Shown here: one piece after another, positions 7,802 to 16,500 of the stretch
Position numbering within the stretch: the stretch's first letter is position 1
Layout: each line of letters opens with the position of its first letter
Assembly: GCF_900111735.1 (NCBI RefSeq)
Contig: NZ_FOHW01000029.1
Coordinates: 1 to 46,002, forward strand
DNA: 46,002 nt
Direction of reading: 5' to 3'
DNA from: Pseudomonas graminis
GTDB taxonomy: Bacteria; Pseudomonadota; Gammaproteobacteria; Pseudomonadales; Pseudomonadaceae
The notes under the pieces: generated by a model
Told to the model about the DNA's origin: nothing
The model's input: the letters and a program-made list of their open reading frames with translations, nothing else
The model's database searches: none
Translations under genes and position numbers: made by a program

Positions 7802-9154
7802 TTAACCGGTGACCGTGACCGACGCACTGCGCCCGCGGACCATTTTGCAGAACAGCGCGCCCACGGCCATCAGGCAGATGAATATGGCGCAGATCAGCAG
7901 GTTGAACCAGACCATGGCGACGAGGCACACCACCGCCAGCACCAGGGCGATGCCCGGCACGATCGGATAACCCGGCGCACGGAAGCTGCGCTCTAGGTTC
8001 GGTTCGCTGCGGCGCAACTTGAACAGGCTGAGCATGCTGATGATGTACATCACGATAGCGCCAAACACCGACATGGTGATCATCGCGGCGGTCAGCGTCA
8101 TGCCCTGCAGGTTGATCACGCCGTCGCTGAGAATCGCGATGATGCCGATCACACCGCCCGCGAGAATCGCACGGTGCGGCGTCTGGAAGCGCGACAGTTT
8201 CGCCAGGCTCGCCGGCAGAAAGCCCGCCCGGGCCAGGGCGAAAAACTGCCGCGAGTAACCGAGAATGATGCCGTGGAAACTGGCCACCAGACCGAACAGG
8301 CCGATCCACACTAGCATGTGCATCCAGTTGGAGTTGCCGCCGACCACGGCCTTCATTGCCTGTGGCAGCGGGTCATTGATGTTCGCCAGGGTGCGCCAGT
8401 CGCCGACGCCGCCGGCGAAGATCATCACCCCGATCGCCAGCACCACCAGGGTCAGAATGCCGCCCACGTAAGCACGCGGAATGGTGCGTTTCGGGTCTTT
8501 GGCTTCTTCCGCCGCCATGGCTGCGCCTTCGATGGCGAGGAAGAACCAGATGGCAAACGGGATCGCCGCGAACATGCCGCTGATGGCCGGCAGCCCGAAG
8601 GTGTCGGACCCGGCCCAGCCGCCCAGCACGAAATTACTGAAGCTGAAGCCCGGGGCGACCACGCCCATGAACACCAGCAGTTCGGCCACCGCCAGAATGG
8701 TGACCACCAGTTCGAAGGTCGCTGCGATGCTCACGCCCAGGATGTTCAGGGTCATGAACACGAAATACGCGCCGATGGCCGCGACCCTTGGATCAAGGGC
8801 CGGGAATTGCACGTTGAGGTACGCGCCAATGGCCATGGCGATGGCCGGCGGGGCGAAGACGAATTCGATCAGCGTCGCCAGGCCCGCGATCATCCCGCCG
8901 GTCACGCCGAAGGCGCGCAAGCTGTAGGCAAACGGTCCGCCTGCGTTGGGAATCGCGGTGGTCAGCTCGGTGAAACTGAAGATGAAGCAGGTGTACATCA
9001 CCGCGACCATCAGCGTGGTCACCAGAAAGCCCAGCGTCCCGGCGGTGCCCCAGCCGTAGCTCCAGCCGAAGTATTCGCCGGAAATCACCAAGCCCACGGC
9101 CAGCCCCCACAAATGCAGGGTTCCCAACGTTGGTTTGAGTTGTGAAGCAGTCAT
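7802..9154 (-). CDS. eat: Ethanolamine permease (APC superfamily)
   Basis: A 450-residue inner-membrane amino acid-polyamine-organocation permease with about twelve hydrophobic segments, for example LWGLAVGLVISGEYFGWSYG at the start and FAIWFFLAIEGAAMAAEEAKDPKR mid-protein (quoted in part as FFLAIEGAAMAAEEAKDP). Linkage to eutB and eutC identifies ethanolamine as the substrate. The frame is open upstream to 9295, but the ATG at 9154 has a GGGGTA ribosome binding site and begins with the normal family N-terminus (MTASQLKPTLGTLHLWGL). It is the first gene of the operon and divergent from an AraC-type regulator. Confidence 0.94.
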   Translation of the reverse strand: MTASQLKPTLGTLHLWGLAVGLVISGEYFGWSYGWGTAGTLGFLVTTLMVAVMYTCFIFSFTELTTAIPNAGGPFAYSLRAFGVTGGMIAGLATLIEFVFAPPAIAMAIGAYLNVQFPALDPRVAAIGAYFVFMTLNILGVSIAATFELVVTILAVAELLVFMGVVAPGFSFSNFVLGGWAGSDTFGLPAISGMFAAIPFAIWFFLAIEGAAMAAEEAKDPKRTIPRAYVGGILTLVVLAIGVMIFAGGVGDWRTLANINDPLPQAMKAVVGGNSNWMHMLVWIGLFGLVASFHGIILGYSRQFFALARAGFLPASLAKLSRFQTPHRAILAGGVIGIIAILSDGVINLQGMTLTAAMITMSVFGAIVMYIISMLSLFKLRRSEPNLERSFRAPGYPIVPGIALVLAVVCLVAMVWFNLLICAIFICLMAVGALFCKMVRGRSASVTVTG

Positions 9155-9628
9155 GAGCGTGTACCCCGGTAGCCAGGCGACGGTATTTGTCTGACGTCGA
9201 GCATAGTCACAGCTGGCAGGCCAAGGCTTGACCGTACGGCGCGCGGATTGTCGTCTGCGGTCAAGTTTTTCGGGTATCTGCCGGGGGTGCCCCACCGTGG
9301 CGCGTGAAAATGGCCCGGTGCTTTATTGAAGGTCACGCTTTGCCTGTGTTTGCTGACCGGCGTGGCACCAGACTTCCCAAATACCCGGTCGCCGAATGGG
9401 TCGCCAGGTAGCACCGATGCCCATGTAGGAGTGAGCTTGCTCGCGATGAGGTCGATACATTCGCCGAGTATGCAGCGGCTGGAATGCAGTCTTCGCGAGC
9501 AAGGTGGAGCGCCACCCCGGTCACTCCCACAGGACCGTTGATTCCCCGCCGACAAGGCCTGCGGCTGCAACAAGGTATGACATTTGCTTGCAAGGTCTGC
9601 CTACACACCGTCAGAGCCATCATCCCCC
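9155..9628. other. Intergenic region between eat and the AraC-type gene, with a REP pair
   Basis: This 474-base divergent gap should hold both promoters. The only clear structure is a REP pair: GTAGGAGTGAGCTTGCTCGCG at 9425-9445 and an imperfect inverted partner at about 9489-9533, which carries a small insertion (AAGGTGGAGCGCCACCCCGG). I found no convincing sigma-54 site: TGGCACCAGACTTCCC at 9362-9377 has the -24 half but not the -12 GC. No gene is seen. Confidence 0.7.
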
Positions 9629-10708
9629 ATGCTCCAGACCCTCGCCCCCGCCGCCGCATCGAACACGCCCGCCGCCAGCAATCGCGGCGTGCTGTCGGCT
9701 GCAGCCAACGGGCTCGATGGTTTTATCGTGCAGCACGGCGGTGATCTGGACCGGGTGTTCGGCCGCTCCGGCATCGACCCCGAGCAGCTGCTGCACCCGA
9801 CCCTGAGCCTGCCGCTGACCAACTACTGCAAAGTGCTGGAAGAAGCCGCGAGTCAGACCGGCTGCGACAATTTCGGCCTGCGTTACGGGCAGCAATTCCG
9901 GCCCCAGGCGCTGGGCCTGCTGGGCTATATCGGCCTGTGCTCGGCGACGCTGGAAGACGCGCTGATCAATTTCTCCGCCGCCTTCCCGTTCCACCAGCAC
10001 AGCACGCTGATCGAACTGGTCGATCAAGGCGAGTGCTACCGTTTCGATTACCAGGTCCGCCACGGCGCGATCAACGAACGCCGCCAGGACGCCGAGCTGA
10101 CCATGGGCATGGCGCTGAACCTGGTGCGTCACGTGCTCGGCCCGAACTGGGCACCTCGGCAAGTGGCCTTCGAACACGCCCAACCCGAAGGCTGGCACGA
10201 ACACCGCGACGTGTTTCACGCTGACGTGTGTTTCAGGCAGGGCTGCAATTCACTGCTGATTCCCAAACACGATGTCGTGGGCAAAGCCATGCCCGGTAGC
10301 GACCCGGTCCTGCTGATGCTGATCAAGGACGCGATCCGTCAACTGGGCGATACCGGCAGCGGCACAGGCAACGGCCAAGAAGCAACGCTCCTCGACCGCG
10401 CCCGCCAGACCCTCCTCGCCACCCTGCATCTGGGCGAACCGGCGCTGGACGACATCGCCCACACCCTGGGCCTGTCCGAATGGACCCTGCAACGCAAACT
10501 GCGCGAACACGGCATCAGCTTTACGCAACTGGTCGACCAGATCCGCCAGGACCTGGCCCTGAATCACCTGAAACAACAGAACCTCAGCATCACCCAACTC
10601 GCCTCGCTGCTCGGTTATTCGGAAACCAGCGCGTTCTCGCGGGCGTTCAAAAGATGGTTTGGCGTGAGTCCGAAGCAGTGGCGGGGTGGCGTGACAGCGC
10701 ACCTTTGA
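9629..10708 (+). CDS. AraC-family transcriptional regulator, probably of ethanolamine use
   Basis: A 359-residue regulator with an N-terminal arabinose-binding-like effector domain (about 40-230; core QALGLLGYIGLCSATLEDAL) and a C-terminal double helix-turn-helix (about 265-355: LDDIAHTLGLSEWTLQRKL, then SITQLASLLGYSETSAFSRA, ending FKRWFGVSPKQWR). The architecture matches OruR/QAR-type regulators and differs from enteric EutR. Its position, divergent from the eat operon, makes it the best candidate activator; that is inferred from context. The ATG at 9629 is chosen; an in-frame TTG at 9584 would add 15 residues. Confidence 0.9.
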   Translation: MLQTLAPAAASNTPAASNRGVLSAAANGLDGFIVQHGGDLDRVFGRSGIDPEQLLHPTLSLPLTNYCKVLEEAASQTGCDNFGLRYGQQFRPQALGLLGYIGLCSATLEDALINFSAAFPFHQHSTLIELVDQGECYRFDYQVRHGAINERRQDAELTMGMALNLVRHVLGPNWAPRQVAFEHAQPEGWHEHRDVFHADVCFRQGCNSLLIPKHDVVGKAMPGSDPVLLMLIKDAIRQLGDTGSGTGNGQEATLLDRARQTLLATLHLGEPALDDIAHTLGLSEWTLQRKLREHGISFTQLVDQIRQDLALNHLKQQNLSITQLASLLGYSETSAFSRAFKRWFGVSPKQWRGGVTAHL

Positions 10709-10750
10709 CGGTGCTCGACACTACCCATCCTCTACCGTGAACACGATTCC

Positions 10751-10912
10751 GTAGGAGCCGGCTTGCTGGCGAAATCATCGTATCGGTCGACTACGATGTC
10801 GAATGTGCCGACCTCTTCGCGGGCAAGCGCGCTCCTACAGGTCTTGCGCACGACGTCAGTTGTGAGGCGGGCGGAATCTCCATTGTAGGAGCGCGCTTGC
10901 CCGCGAATACGT
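10751..10912. repeat. REP cluster (three elements)
   Basis: GTAGGAGCCGGCTTGCTGGCG at 10751, an inverted GCGGGCAAGCGCGCTCCTAC ending near 10838, and GTAGGAGCGCGCTTGCCCGCG at 10887. They fill the convergent gap between the AraC-type gene and the helicase gene (10709-10950). No gene is seen there. Confidence 0.85.
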
Positions 10913-10950
10913 TTTCCCGGACGGCCCTGCCTGCACTGACGAAACGCGGT

Positions 10951-12954
10951 TTACTTACGCCCCAAATCCTGCAACCAGTCATTCATGTTCCCCGGCAGCA
11001 GCAGTTCATGCCGGGCGCGGGAGCTGGCGGTGTAGAGCAGGGAACATACGCTGGCCAGTGAATGCGTCGAGCCCTCGCGCGGTGGGCGCATGAGGTCGCG
11101 GGAGAGCAGCACCGAGTCGAATTCCTGGTTTTTCACGTCTTCGACTTTCGCCAGTTTGAGGATCGCGGCCGGGTCGTTGCAGAACCGCTGGGTGGTGTCG
11201 AGGAAGTCCTGCAGCCGGTTGCCCTGGCCGAGCCACTCGTGCATGGCTTTGAATTCATGGCTGCCGCCCATGGCCGAGGCCAGCGCGTCCCAATAGGCGT
11301 AGCGGAAGATCAGCCGGTGTTGCGGGCGCAGGTCTTCGCGATAGAGCAGGTCCAGGCCTTTGACGAACAGCGTGAGATTTTCAAGGGTGCGCGGCGGCAT
11401 CTGAAAACGTGCCCTCGCTTCGGTCAGACGCTTGAACCAGGCGAACAGGCCCCATTCGTTGGCGACCAGAATCGTCGTGGGTTTTTCCGGAATCGGCATG
11501 ACGCCGTGGCCGATGATCCGTGTCGGGTGGGGCGCGCGTCCGACGAAGCCTTCTTTGATGTCGCTGGGGTGCAACTGAATCATCGGGTTGAGCACGTCGG
11601 CCATTTGCTTGCCGGCGCGAATCGACTGGGTCATGAAACGCTGGCGAATGAAGCCGCCGTGGCGCGGGGTCTTGCCGCTGAGCTGCTGGAATTCGTCGCC
11701 CAACGTAATGACCGCCTGGGGACTGCGATCGAGGATCTGCACCATTGGCGCCGTCAGCTCATGGCTTTCATCGATGATGATGTGGCTGTAGTTCTCGGGG
11801 ATGACTTCGCTGGTCAGCGCCAGAAACTTGATCCGGTGGCTGTTGCGGATCGGCAGACGAATGTGCGGCGCCGACGGCCTGACCGTTTCGCGCCAGAGCA
11901 GGCGGCTGTATTCCAGCAGCAGGGCGATGTCCGCCTGACTCGCCGCGTGGCCCAACGACGGCAAGTGCCGCGCCTCAATGTTGGCCAGCGGCGACAGGCT
12001 GAAACTGTGCACGGTGCTGCGGCAGACCCGCGCCACATCCCGCGGGTGCAGCTTGCCCACGGCTTGCAGGTTCAGCCACTGCGCCACTTGCCGGTCATCG
12101 ACCAGCGAGCTGGCGCCGGAGCGCTGAAGGTCGGTATTGCGCCAGCCCCGAGCGGTCAAGTCGCGGTTGAGCAGCAGGTTGGCCATGTGGCCGAAGGTGC
12201 AGGCGTTGATCCGTGCGTCGGGGTTGGCCTGACGCACCCGCGCCTGAAGCGCGGCCACTTGCCCCGGAAAGGTCGCCATGAGCAAGGTCTTTTCCGGGAC
12301 CAGCACCTCGAAGAACTTTGCCAGCAGGTACGTCTTGCCCACCCCGGCATAGGCCTGCAGATGGAACGACTCTTCGTTGCAGACCTTGAACTCGTCGAAG
12401 ATCCGGCTCTGCTGATCACTCAGGTGCAGGACGTCGCCGGACGGCATCACCACCTCGCGGGTCAGGGGTTCCAGTTTGGCGCGATGACGCAGTCCAAAGC
12501 CGAAGTCCCACTGCCCTTCCCCGTCGAGGTAATCCTGCTGCTCGACGTCCGCGTCTTCGAGCAGACTGACGCCGGCGACTTCAAGCACCGAGAGCCCTGC
12601 GGCCAGGTGGTCGACGGTGAACCTGCCGCGCACCAGATCGGCAAAACGACCGCCCGCTTCTTCAACGGAAGCGGCCGCGCGCAGCACATCATCGAGCATA
12701 CGTTCGAGCTGTTCGACGGCGGTGTTTTGCGCGACCAGCGCGTTGAGATTGAGCAGCAGCATCAGCGCAGCGAGTTGCGCCCTGCCCGCCTCACTCAAAA
12801 AAACGTCCAGCGATTCGCCCGCGGCCAGGCCTTTGCACACCTCTTCGGTCAGGGGCAGAAACAGTGACGGCGGTGGCGCGAAGGCAGCGGGTGATCTCAT
12901 TGCGGGTGTCAGGTCCTGAGCGGCGCGTGGGCGCGGGCAGTCAAAAAGGAGCAC
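10951..12954 (-). CDS. UvrD/FBH1-like superfamily 1 helicase
   Basis: A 667-residue ATPase. Motifs in order: a Q-like stretch LSDQQSRIFDEF (about 178), Walker A AYAGVGKTYL (about 201-210), TVHSFS, Walker B IIIDESHEL, motif III TLGDEFQQLSG, TQSIRAG (motif IV), NQEFDSVLL (motif V) and LYTASSRARHELLLPG (motif VI). AYAGxGKT and GDxxQ are typical of UvrD-like helicases near eukaryotic FBH1. The first 170 residues match no domain I recognise and are rich in Leu, Ala and acidic residues. The GTG at 12954 has GGAG at 6-base spacing and is used; an ATG at 12900 is the alternative. Substrate and pathway are unknown; DNA recombination or repair is an inference. Confidence 0.85.
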   Translation of the reverse strand: MLLFDCPRPRAAQDLTPAMRSPAAFAPPPSLFLPLTEEVCKGLAAGESLDVFLSEAGRAQLAALMLLLNLNALVAQNTAVEQLERMLDDVLRAAASVEEAGGRFADLVRGRFTVDHLAAGLSVLEVAGVSLLEDADVEQQDYLDGEGQWDFGFGLRHRAKLEPLTREVVMPSGDVLHLSDQQSRIFDEFKVCNEESFHLQAYAGVGKTYLLAKFFEVLVPEKTLLMATFPGQVAALQARVRQANPDARINACTFGHMANLLLNRDLTARGWRNTDLQRSGASSLVDDRQVAQWLNLQAVGKLHPRDVARVCRSTVHSFSLSPLANIEARHLPSLGHAASQADIALLLEYSRLLWRETVRPSAPHIRLPIRNSHRIKFLALTSEVIPENYSHIIIDESHELTAPMVQILDRSPQAVITLGDEFQQLSGKTPRHGGFIRQRFMTQSIRAGKQMADVLNPMIQLHPSDIKEGFVGRAPHPTRIIGHGVMPIPEKPTTILVANEWGLFAWFKRLTEARARFQMPPRTLENLTLFVKGLDLLYREDLRPQHRLIFRYAYWDALASAMGGSHEFKAMHEWLGQGNRLQDFLDTTQRFCNDPAAILKLAKVEDVKNQEFDSVLLSRDLMRPPREGSTHSLASVCSLLYTASSRARHELLLPGNMNDWLQDLGRK

Positions 12955-13039
12955 AGCTTACTCCTGCCGCCCGATCACCGCCCACTTGGGTGTCGCCGTT
13001 ACTACCGACGGCCCGAAAGACCAGCGTCTGGCACGCCCT

Positions 13040-13294
13040 TCACACCCGGCTCTGCTGATGCCCCGCCACGCCGACCCGGGTGTGTTCCGAGCCGCCTTCG
13101 GCAACCATCTGCCCGCGGCTTTCGATCCACATCACCAATGGCGTTTTGTCGGAGCCGTTTTCGGCGACTTTCGGCGCAAGCTGGAAGCAGGTGCGCTCGT
13201 CGCCGCCGGTGTGCTGCACCGCTGCGTTGGCGTGAACGGCGAAACCCGCGAGTGCGAATGCTACGGCGGACAAGGTGGTTTTGATCGGTGTCAT
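13040..13294 (-). CDS. Small secreted protein, function unknown
   Basis: An 84-residue protein with a good signal peptide (hydrophobic residues 7-20, cleavage near AHA/NAA at 22-25). The mature part has one Cys (DERTCFQLAP) and the segment TPLVMWIESRGQMVAEGG. I do not recognise the family. The ATG at 13294 has GAGGA at 7-base spacing. It lies 78 bases downstream of a DUF2790 gene on the same strand, so the two may be co-expressed, and both are divergent from a two-component system that could control them. Confidence 0.75.
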   Translation of the reverse strand: MTPIKTTLSAVAFALAGFAVHANAAVQHTGGDERTCFQLAPKVAENGSDKTPLVMWIESRGQMVAEGGSEHTRVGVAGHQQSRV

Positions 13295-13372
13295 GGTGTG
13301 ATCCTCACGTAATCTTCAACGGTAATGGGCGAACCGGGCGGCCGGCGACACGTCATCCGCGCGGCCCAGGAC

Positions 13373-13636
13373 TCAGTTGTCCTGCGGGCAGTTCTGGGCA
13401 ACGGTCTCGTAGTTCAGAACCTGTTGTTGGCCCTGAGAGTCGAGGTAGCGAAGGTGAGCATTGACCACGCCGCAGGCCGGGCTTGGGTCGACTTCGGTGG
13501 ACAAGGCCTTGGCGATGTCCAGGTGCTCGCCGTACATGTAGTTGTGGGCTTGAGCAACGGGCTGGGCTTGGGCGGTCAGGGCGCCAAGGCTCATGGCGGC
13601 AAACAGGGTGGCGATGCTGAGGTTCTTCCAGTTCAT
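13373..13636 (-). CDS. DUF2790 family secreted protein
   Basis: An 87-residue secreted protein. The signal peptide ends at AQA (residues 22-24). The mature part shows the DUF2790 pattern: YMYGEHLDIAKALS, then CGVVNAHLRYLDSQG, and the C-terminal NCPQDN. The family is common as several paralogues in Pseudomonas, has two conserved Cys, and has no assigned biochemical role; some members respond to metal or two-component signals. The ATG at 13636 has GGAG at 6-base spacing. The gene is divergent from the response regulator gene 303 bases away. Confidence 0.88.
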   Translation of the reverse strand: MNWKNLSIATLFAAMSLGALTAQAQPVAQAHNYMYGEHLDIAKALSTEVDPSPACGVVNAHLRYLDSQGQQQVLNYETVAQNCPQDN

Positions 13637-13939
13637 GATGTTCTCCGGTATTCAAAGGGTCATTCGGTCAGGGTTCGAGGCGGTGTGTGTCTGTCGTCTC
13701 GATGGGTCCCATTGAACGCCCCGCAGGTATCTCGCTTGTGTCGCGAACCGCCGGAAAATCATCCTGACGTGTCAGAGCCCGCCGCAGATACACAGCGATA
13801 CATTCGCATCGAAAAACCCGCTATTTGCATGCGCATGTATGCCCGGCAGCGCCAGATACAGTGGAATACAAAGCCCGGCAGGCAAGTCACGCGCGACTGG
13901 TTAAGATGCGCCACACACATGAATACGGGAACTGCGGCA
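13637..13939. other. Divergent promoter region, DUF2790 gene versus response regulator
   Basis: This 303-base gap holds both promoters. A perfect 10-base palindrome, CATGCGCATG, sits at 13828-13837 within TTTGCATGCGCATGTATGC, and GCGATACATTCGCATC lies just before it. These may be operator sequences, but no direct repeat of the usual OmpR type is certain. No gene is seen. Confidence 0.4.
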
Positions 13940-14680
13940 ATGGAGCACGTCGATCACATTCTGATTGTCGATGACGATCGCGAGATCCGAGAGCTGGTGG
14001 GCAACTACCTGAAGAAGAACGGCCTGCGCACCACCGTGGTGGCGGACGGCAGGCAGATGCGTTCGTTTCTGGAATCGACGCCTGTGGACCTGATCGTGCT
14101 CGACATCATGATGCCGGGCGACGACGGCCTGCTGCTGTGCCGCGAACTGCGCACCGGCAAGCACAAGACCACGCCCGTGCTCATGCTCACCGCCCGCAGC
14201 GACGAAACCGATCGCATCATCGGTCTGGAGATGGGCGCCGACGATTATCTGGTGAAACCCTTCGCCGCCCGGGAACTGCTGGCGCGGATCAATGCCGTGC
14301 TGCGCCGTACCCGCATGCTGCCGCCGAACCTGATCGTCAGCGAAGCCGGGCGTTTGCTGGCCTTCGGCAAATGGAAGCTGGACACCACTGCCCGCCATTT
14401 GCTCGACGCCCAAGGCACAGTGGTCACCCTCAGCGGCGCGGAATACCGCCTGCTTCGCACCTTCCTCGATCACCCGCAACGGGTCTTGAGCCGCGATCAG
14501 CTGCTGAACCTGACCCAAGGCCGTGACGCCGATCTGTTCGACCGTTCCATCGATTTGCTCGTCAGCCGCCTGCGCCAGCGCCTGGCCGACGACGCCCGCG
14601 ACCCGGCCTACATCAAGACCGTGCGCAACGAGGGTTACGTGTTCACTTACGCCGTGGAAATTCTCGGGGACAGCCCATGA
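13940..14680 (+). CDS. OmpR-family response regulator
   Basis: A 246-residue regulator. The receiver domain (about 6-120) has the acidic pocket DDD (11-13), the phosphorylated Asp55 in VLDIMMPGDDG, Thr84 and Lys106 (YLVKPF). The C-terminal winged helix (about 150-240) contains LSGAEYRLLRTFLDHPQRVLSRDQLLN and SIDLLVSRLRQRL. The ATG at 13940 gives the normal family length; an in-frame ATG at 13919 adds seven residues. The stop overlaps the start of the kinase gene by four bases, so translation is coupled. Divergent small secreted-protein genes are candidate targets; the signal is unknown. Confidence 0.93.
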   Translation: MEHVDHILIVDDDREIRELVGNYLKKNGLRTTVVADGRQMRSFLESTPVDLIVLDIMMPGDDGLLLCRELRTGKHKTTPVLMLTARSDETDRIIGLEMGADDYLVKPFAARELLARINAVLRRTRMLPPNLIVSEAGRLLAFGKWKLDTTARHLLDAQGTVVTLSGAEYRLLRTFLDHPQRVLSRDQLLNLTQGRDADLFDRSIDLLVSRLRQRLADDARDPAYIKTVRNEGYVFTYAVEILGDSP

Positions 14681-16017
14681 AGCTGAGCTTCGGATGGCCG
14701 CGCACCCTGGCGTCACGGCTCTCGCTGATTTTTCTGATCAGCCTGGTGCTGGCCCACGGGCTGTCGTTCGGCCTGCAATTCTATGAGCGCTACCAGAGCG
14801 CCATGACGCTGATGCTGGGTAATCTGGAACGGGACTTGAGTAACGCCGTGGCCGTTCTGGAACACTTGCCAGCCGACGAGCGTCAAGCCTGGCTGCCGCG
14901 CTTTGAGAGCTCCAATTGTCGTTACATCCTGGGTGCCGGAGAGACCGGCGCGCCGATGAACATGAGCAACGCGCCGATGTCAGTGCATTCCATGCAGCGC
15001 AGCCTTGGCCGTGATTACGCGCTGACCTTCACGGACATCCCAGACACCCGACTGCACTATCAGGCGCACCTGACGTTGAAAGACGGGAGCCCGCTGACGA
15101 TTGACATGCACCCGCGGGTCACCCCGCTCTCACCCTGGCTGCCGCTGCTGTTGATCGGCCAACTCGTGCTGCTGCTTGTCTGTACCTGGCTGGCCGTACG
15201 CACGGCCATTCGCCCGCTGACGCGACTGTCCCACGCCGTCGACAACCTCGACCCGAACGGCGAAGGCATTCGCCTGGATGAAAGCGGCCCGACCGAAGTG
15301 GCCTTCGCCGCCGTGGCGTTCAACACCATGCAGCAACGGATTTCAACCTACGTGAAAGAGCGCATGCAACTGCTGGCGGCGATCTCCCACGACCTGCAAA
15401 CCCCGATCACCCGCATGAAGCTACGCGCCGAGTTCATGGACGATGGCGTCGAGAAGGACAAGTTGTGGAGCGACCTGAGCGAGATGCAGCACCTGGTCCA
15501 GGAAGGCGTGGCCTATGCGCGCAGCATGGACACCTCGACCGAGAACGCGCGGCGTGTGGACATGGATTCATTCCTCGACAGCCTGGTGTTCGACTATCAG
15601 GACGTCGGCCGCGACGTGCAATTGAACGGCAAGACCGGCGCGGTCATCGACACCCGCCCCCATGCCTTGCGCCGGGTGCTGGTGAACCTGACCGACAACG
15701 CGTTGAAGTTCGGTGGAGCGGCGGAGATTAAAGTGATCGCCCACGCCGACCAGAGCCTGTCGCTGCACGTGCTGGACCGCGGGCCGGGGATTGCCGAAGG
15801 GGAATTGTCCGAAGTCATCAAACCCTTCTACCGCGTGGAAAGCTCGCGCAATCGGGATACGGGAGGCACCGGGCTTGGCCTGGCCATTGCCCAGCAATTG
15901 ACGATTGCACTGGGCGGCACGTTGACACTGACCAACCGCGAAGGGGGCGGGTTGTGTGCTCAGCTGAAATTGCCCGCGCGGGTAACAACAGGAACGGTGA
16001 AAATCACGGATCTTTAG
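14677..16017 (+). CDS. Sensor histidine kinase
   Basis: A 446-residue inner-membrane kinase, partner of the preceding response regulator. It has a first membrane helix (about 13-35), a short periplasmic domain of about 115 residues with one Cys (SSNCRYILGA), a second helix (about 158-178), a HAMP region (to about 232), the phospho-acceptor His238 in AAISHDLQTPITRMK, the N box NLTDNALKFGG, and ATP-lid motifs DRGPGI and GGTGLGLAI. All catalytic motifs are intact. The periplasmic sensor is unlike any I can name, although MNMSNAPM is Met-rich over a short stretch. Confidence 0.94.
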   Translation: MKLSFGWPRTLASRLSLIFLISLVLAHGLSFGLQFYERYQSAMTLMLGNLERDLSNAVAVLEHLPADERQAWLPRFESSNCRYILGAGETGAPMNMSNAPMSVHSMQRSLGRDYALTFTDIPDTRLHYQAHLTLKDGSPLTIDMHPRVTPLSPWLPLLLIGQLVLLLVCTWLAVRTAIRPLTRLSHAVDNLDPNGEGIRLDESGPTEVAFAAVAFNTMQQRISTYVKERMQLLAAISHDLQTPITRMKLRAEFMDDGVEKDKLWSDLSEMQHLVQEGVAYARSMDTSTENARRVDMDSFLDSLVFDYQDVGRDVQLNGKTGAVIDTRPHALRRVLVNLTDNALKFGGAAEIKVIAHADQSLSLHVLDRGPGIAEGELSEVIKPFYRVESSRNRDTGGTGLGLAIAQQLTIALGGTLTLTNREGGGLCAQLKLPARVTTGTVKITDL

Positions 16018-16029
16018 TGACGGTGATCG

Positions 16030-16200
16030 TCCCTAGTGGGACCGGCTTCAGCCGGGAAGAGGCCGGTGTGAGCACCGAACATTCTGCAGTGTGACGCCTG
16101 ATGCATTCCCGGCTAAAGCCGGTCCCACTAAAAGCACCGCGTGCAGCCAGTGGAATTGGCTTTAATAGTAGGACTGGCTTCAGCCGGGAAGCTCTTGATC
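16030..16200. repeat. REP cluster downstream of the sensor kinase gene
   Basis: Three REP palindromes of the CCGGCTT(C/T)AGCCGG family are seen: GTGGGACCGGCTTCAGCCGG at about 16035, an inverted CCGGCTAAAGCCGGTCCCAC at about 16110, and GTAGGACTGGCTTCAGCCGG at about 16170. The last continues into CTCTTGATCTGCGCAG, a stretch also found next to the structured element copies. Confidence 0.85.
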
Positions 16201-16217
16201 TGCGCAGCGCTTTTGAT

Positions 16218-16348
16218 GATCGTCCCCACGCTCCGCGTGGGGATGCATCCTGTGACGCTCCGCGTCACTCCCACGGGCCTGAATGCGCGTCGTCCGTTGG
16301 GCGCAGAGCGTCCGGGGCGGCGTTGCGACGCGGAGCGTGGGAACGATC
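16218..16348. repeat. 131-bp palindromic repeat with inverted ends
   Basis: The ends are inverted copies: GATCGTCCCCACGCTCCGCG at 16218-16237 against CGCGGAGCGTGGGAACGATC at the other end (one mismatch). Internal repeats of GACGCTCCGCGTC and GCAGAGCGTCC occur. This looks like a non-autonomous, MITE-like palindromic unit; similar sequences are frequent in Pseudomonas genomes to my knowledge. It is nested between two REP clusters. Confidence 0.8.
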
Positions 16349-16369
16349 GAATGTCAGCGTCTGAACCGG

Positions 16370-16500
16370 CCTCTTCCCGGCTAAAGCCGGTCCCACTAAA
16401 AGCAACCAGTGCCGTCAGTGGGAATGGCCTGTTCCCGGCTAAAGCCGGTCATACAAATGCACTGTGTACACTTCGTAGGACCGGCTTCAGCCGGGAGGCC
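16370..16500. repeat. REP cluster preceding structured repeat copy B
   Basis: Three more CCGGCTnnAGCCGG palindromes: inverted copies at about 16376-16398 and 16433-16452, and a direct GTAGGACCGGCTTCAGCCGG at about 16476-16495. The direct copy runs straight into the structured element. Confidence 0.85.

Noticed and set aside
9362..9377. Sigma-54 promoter in front of the eat/AraC-type genes
   Set aside because: TGGCAC is present but the -12 element reads CC, not GC, and the site points away from the eat operon.
11062..12867. A 601-residue plus-strand frame opposite the helicase gene
   Set aside because: Antisense shadow: the minus strand holds all helicase motifs and a good ribosome binding site, while this frame has no recognisable domain.
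13325..13939. N-terminal extension of the response regulator to 451 residues
   Set aside because: The extension is antisense to the DUF2790 gene and spans the divergent promoter; the normal receiver domain starts at 13940.
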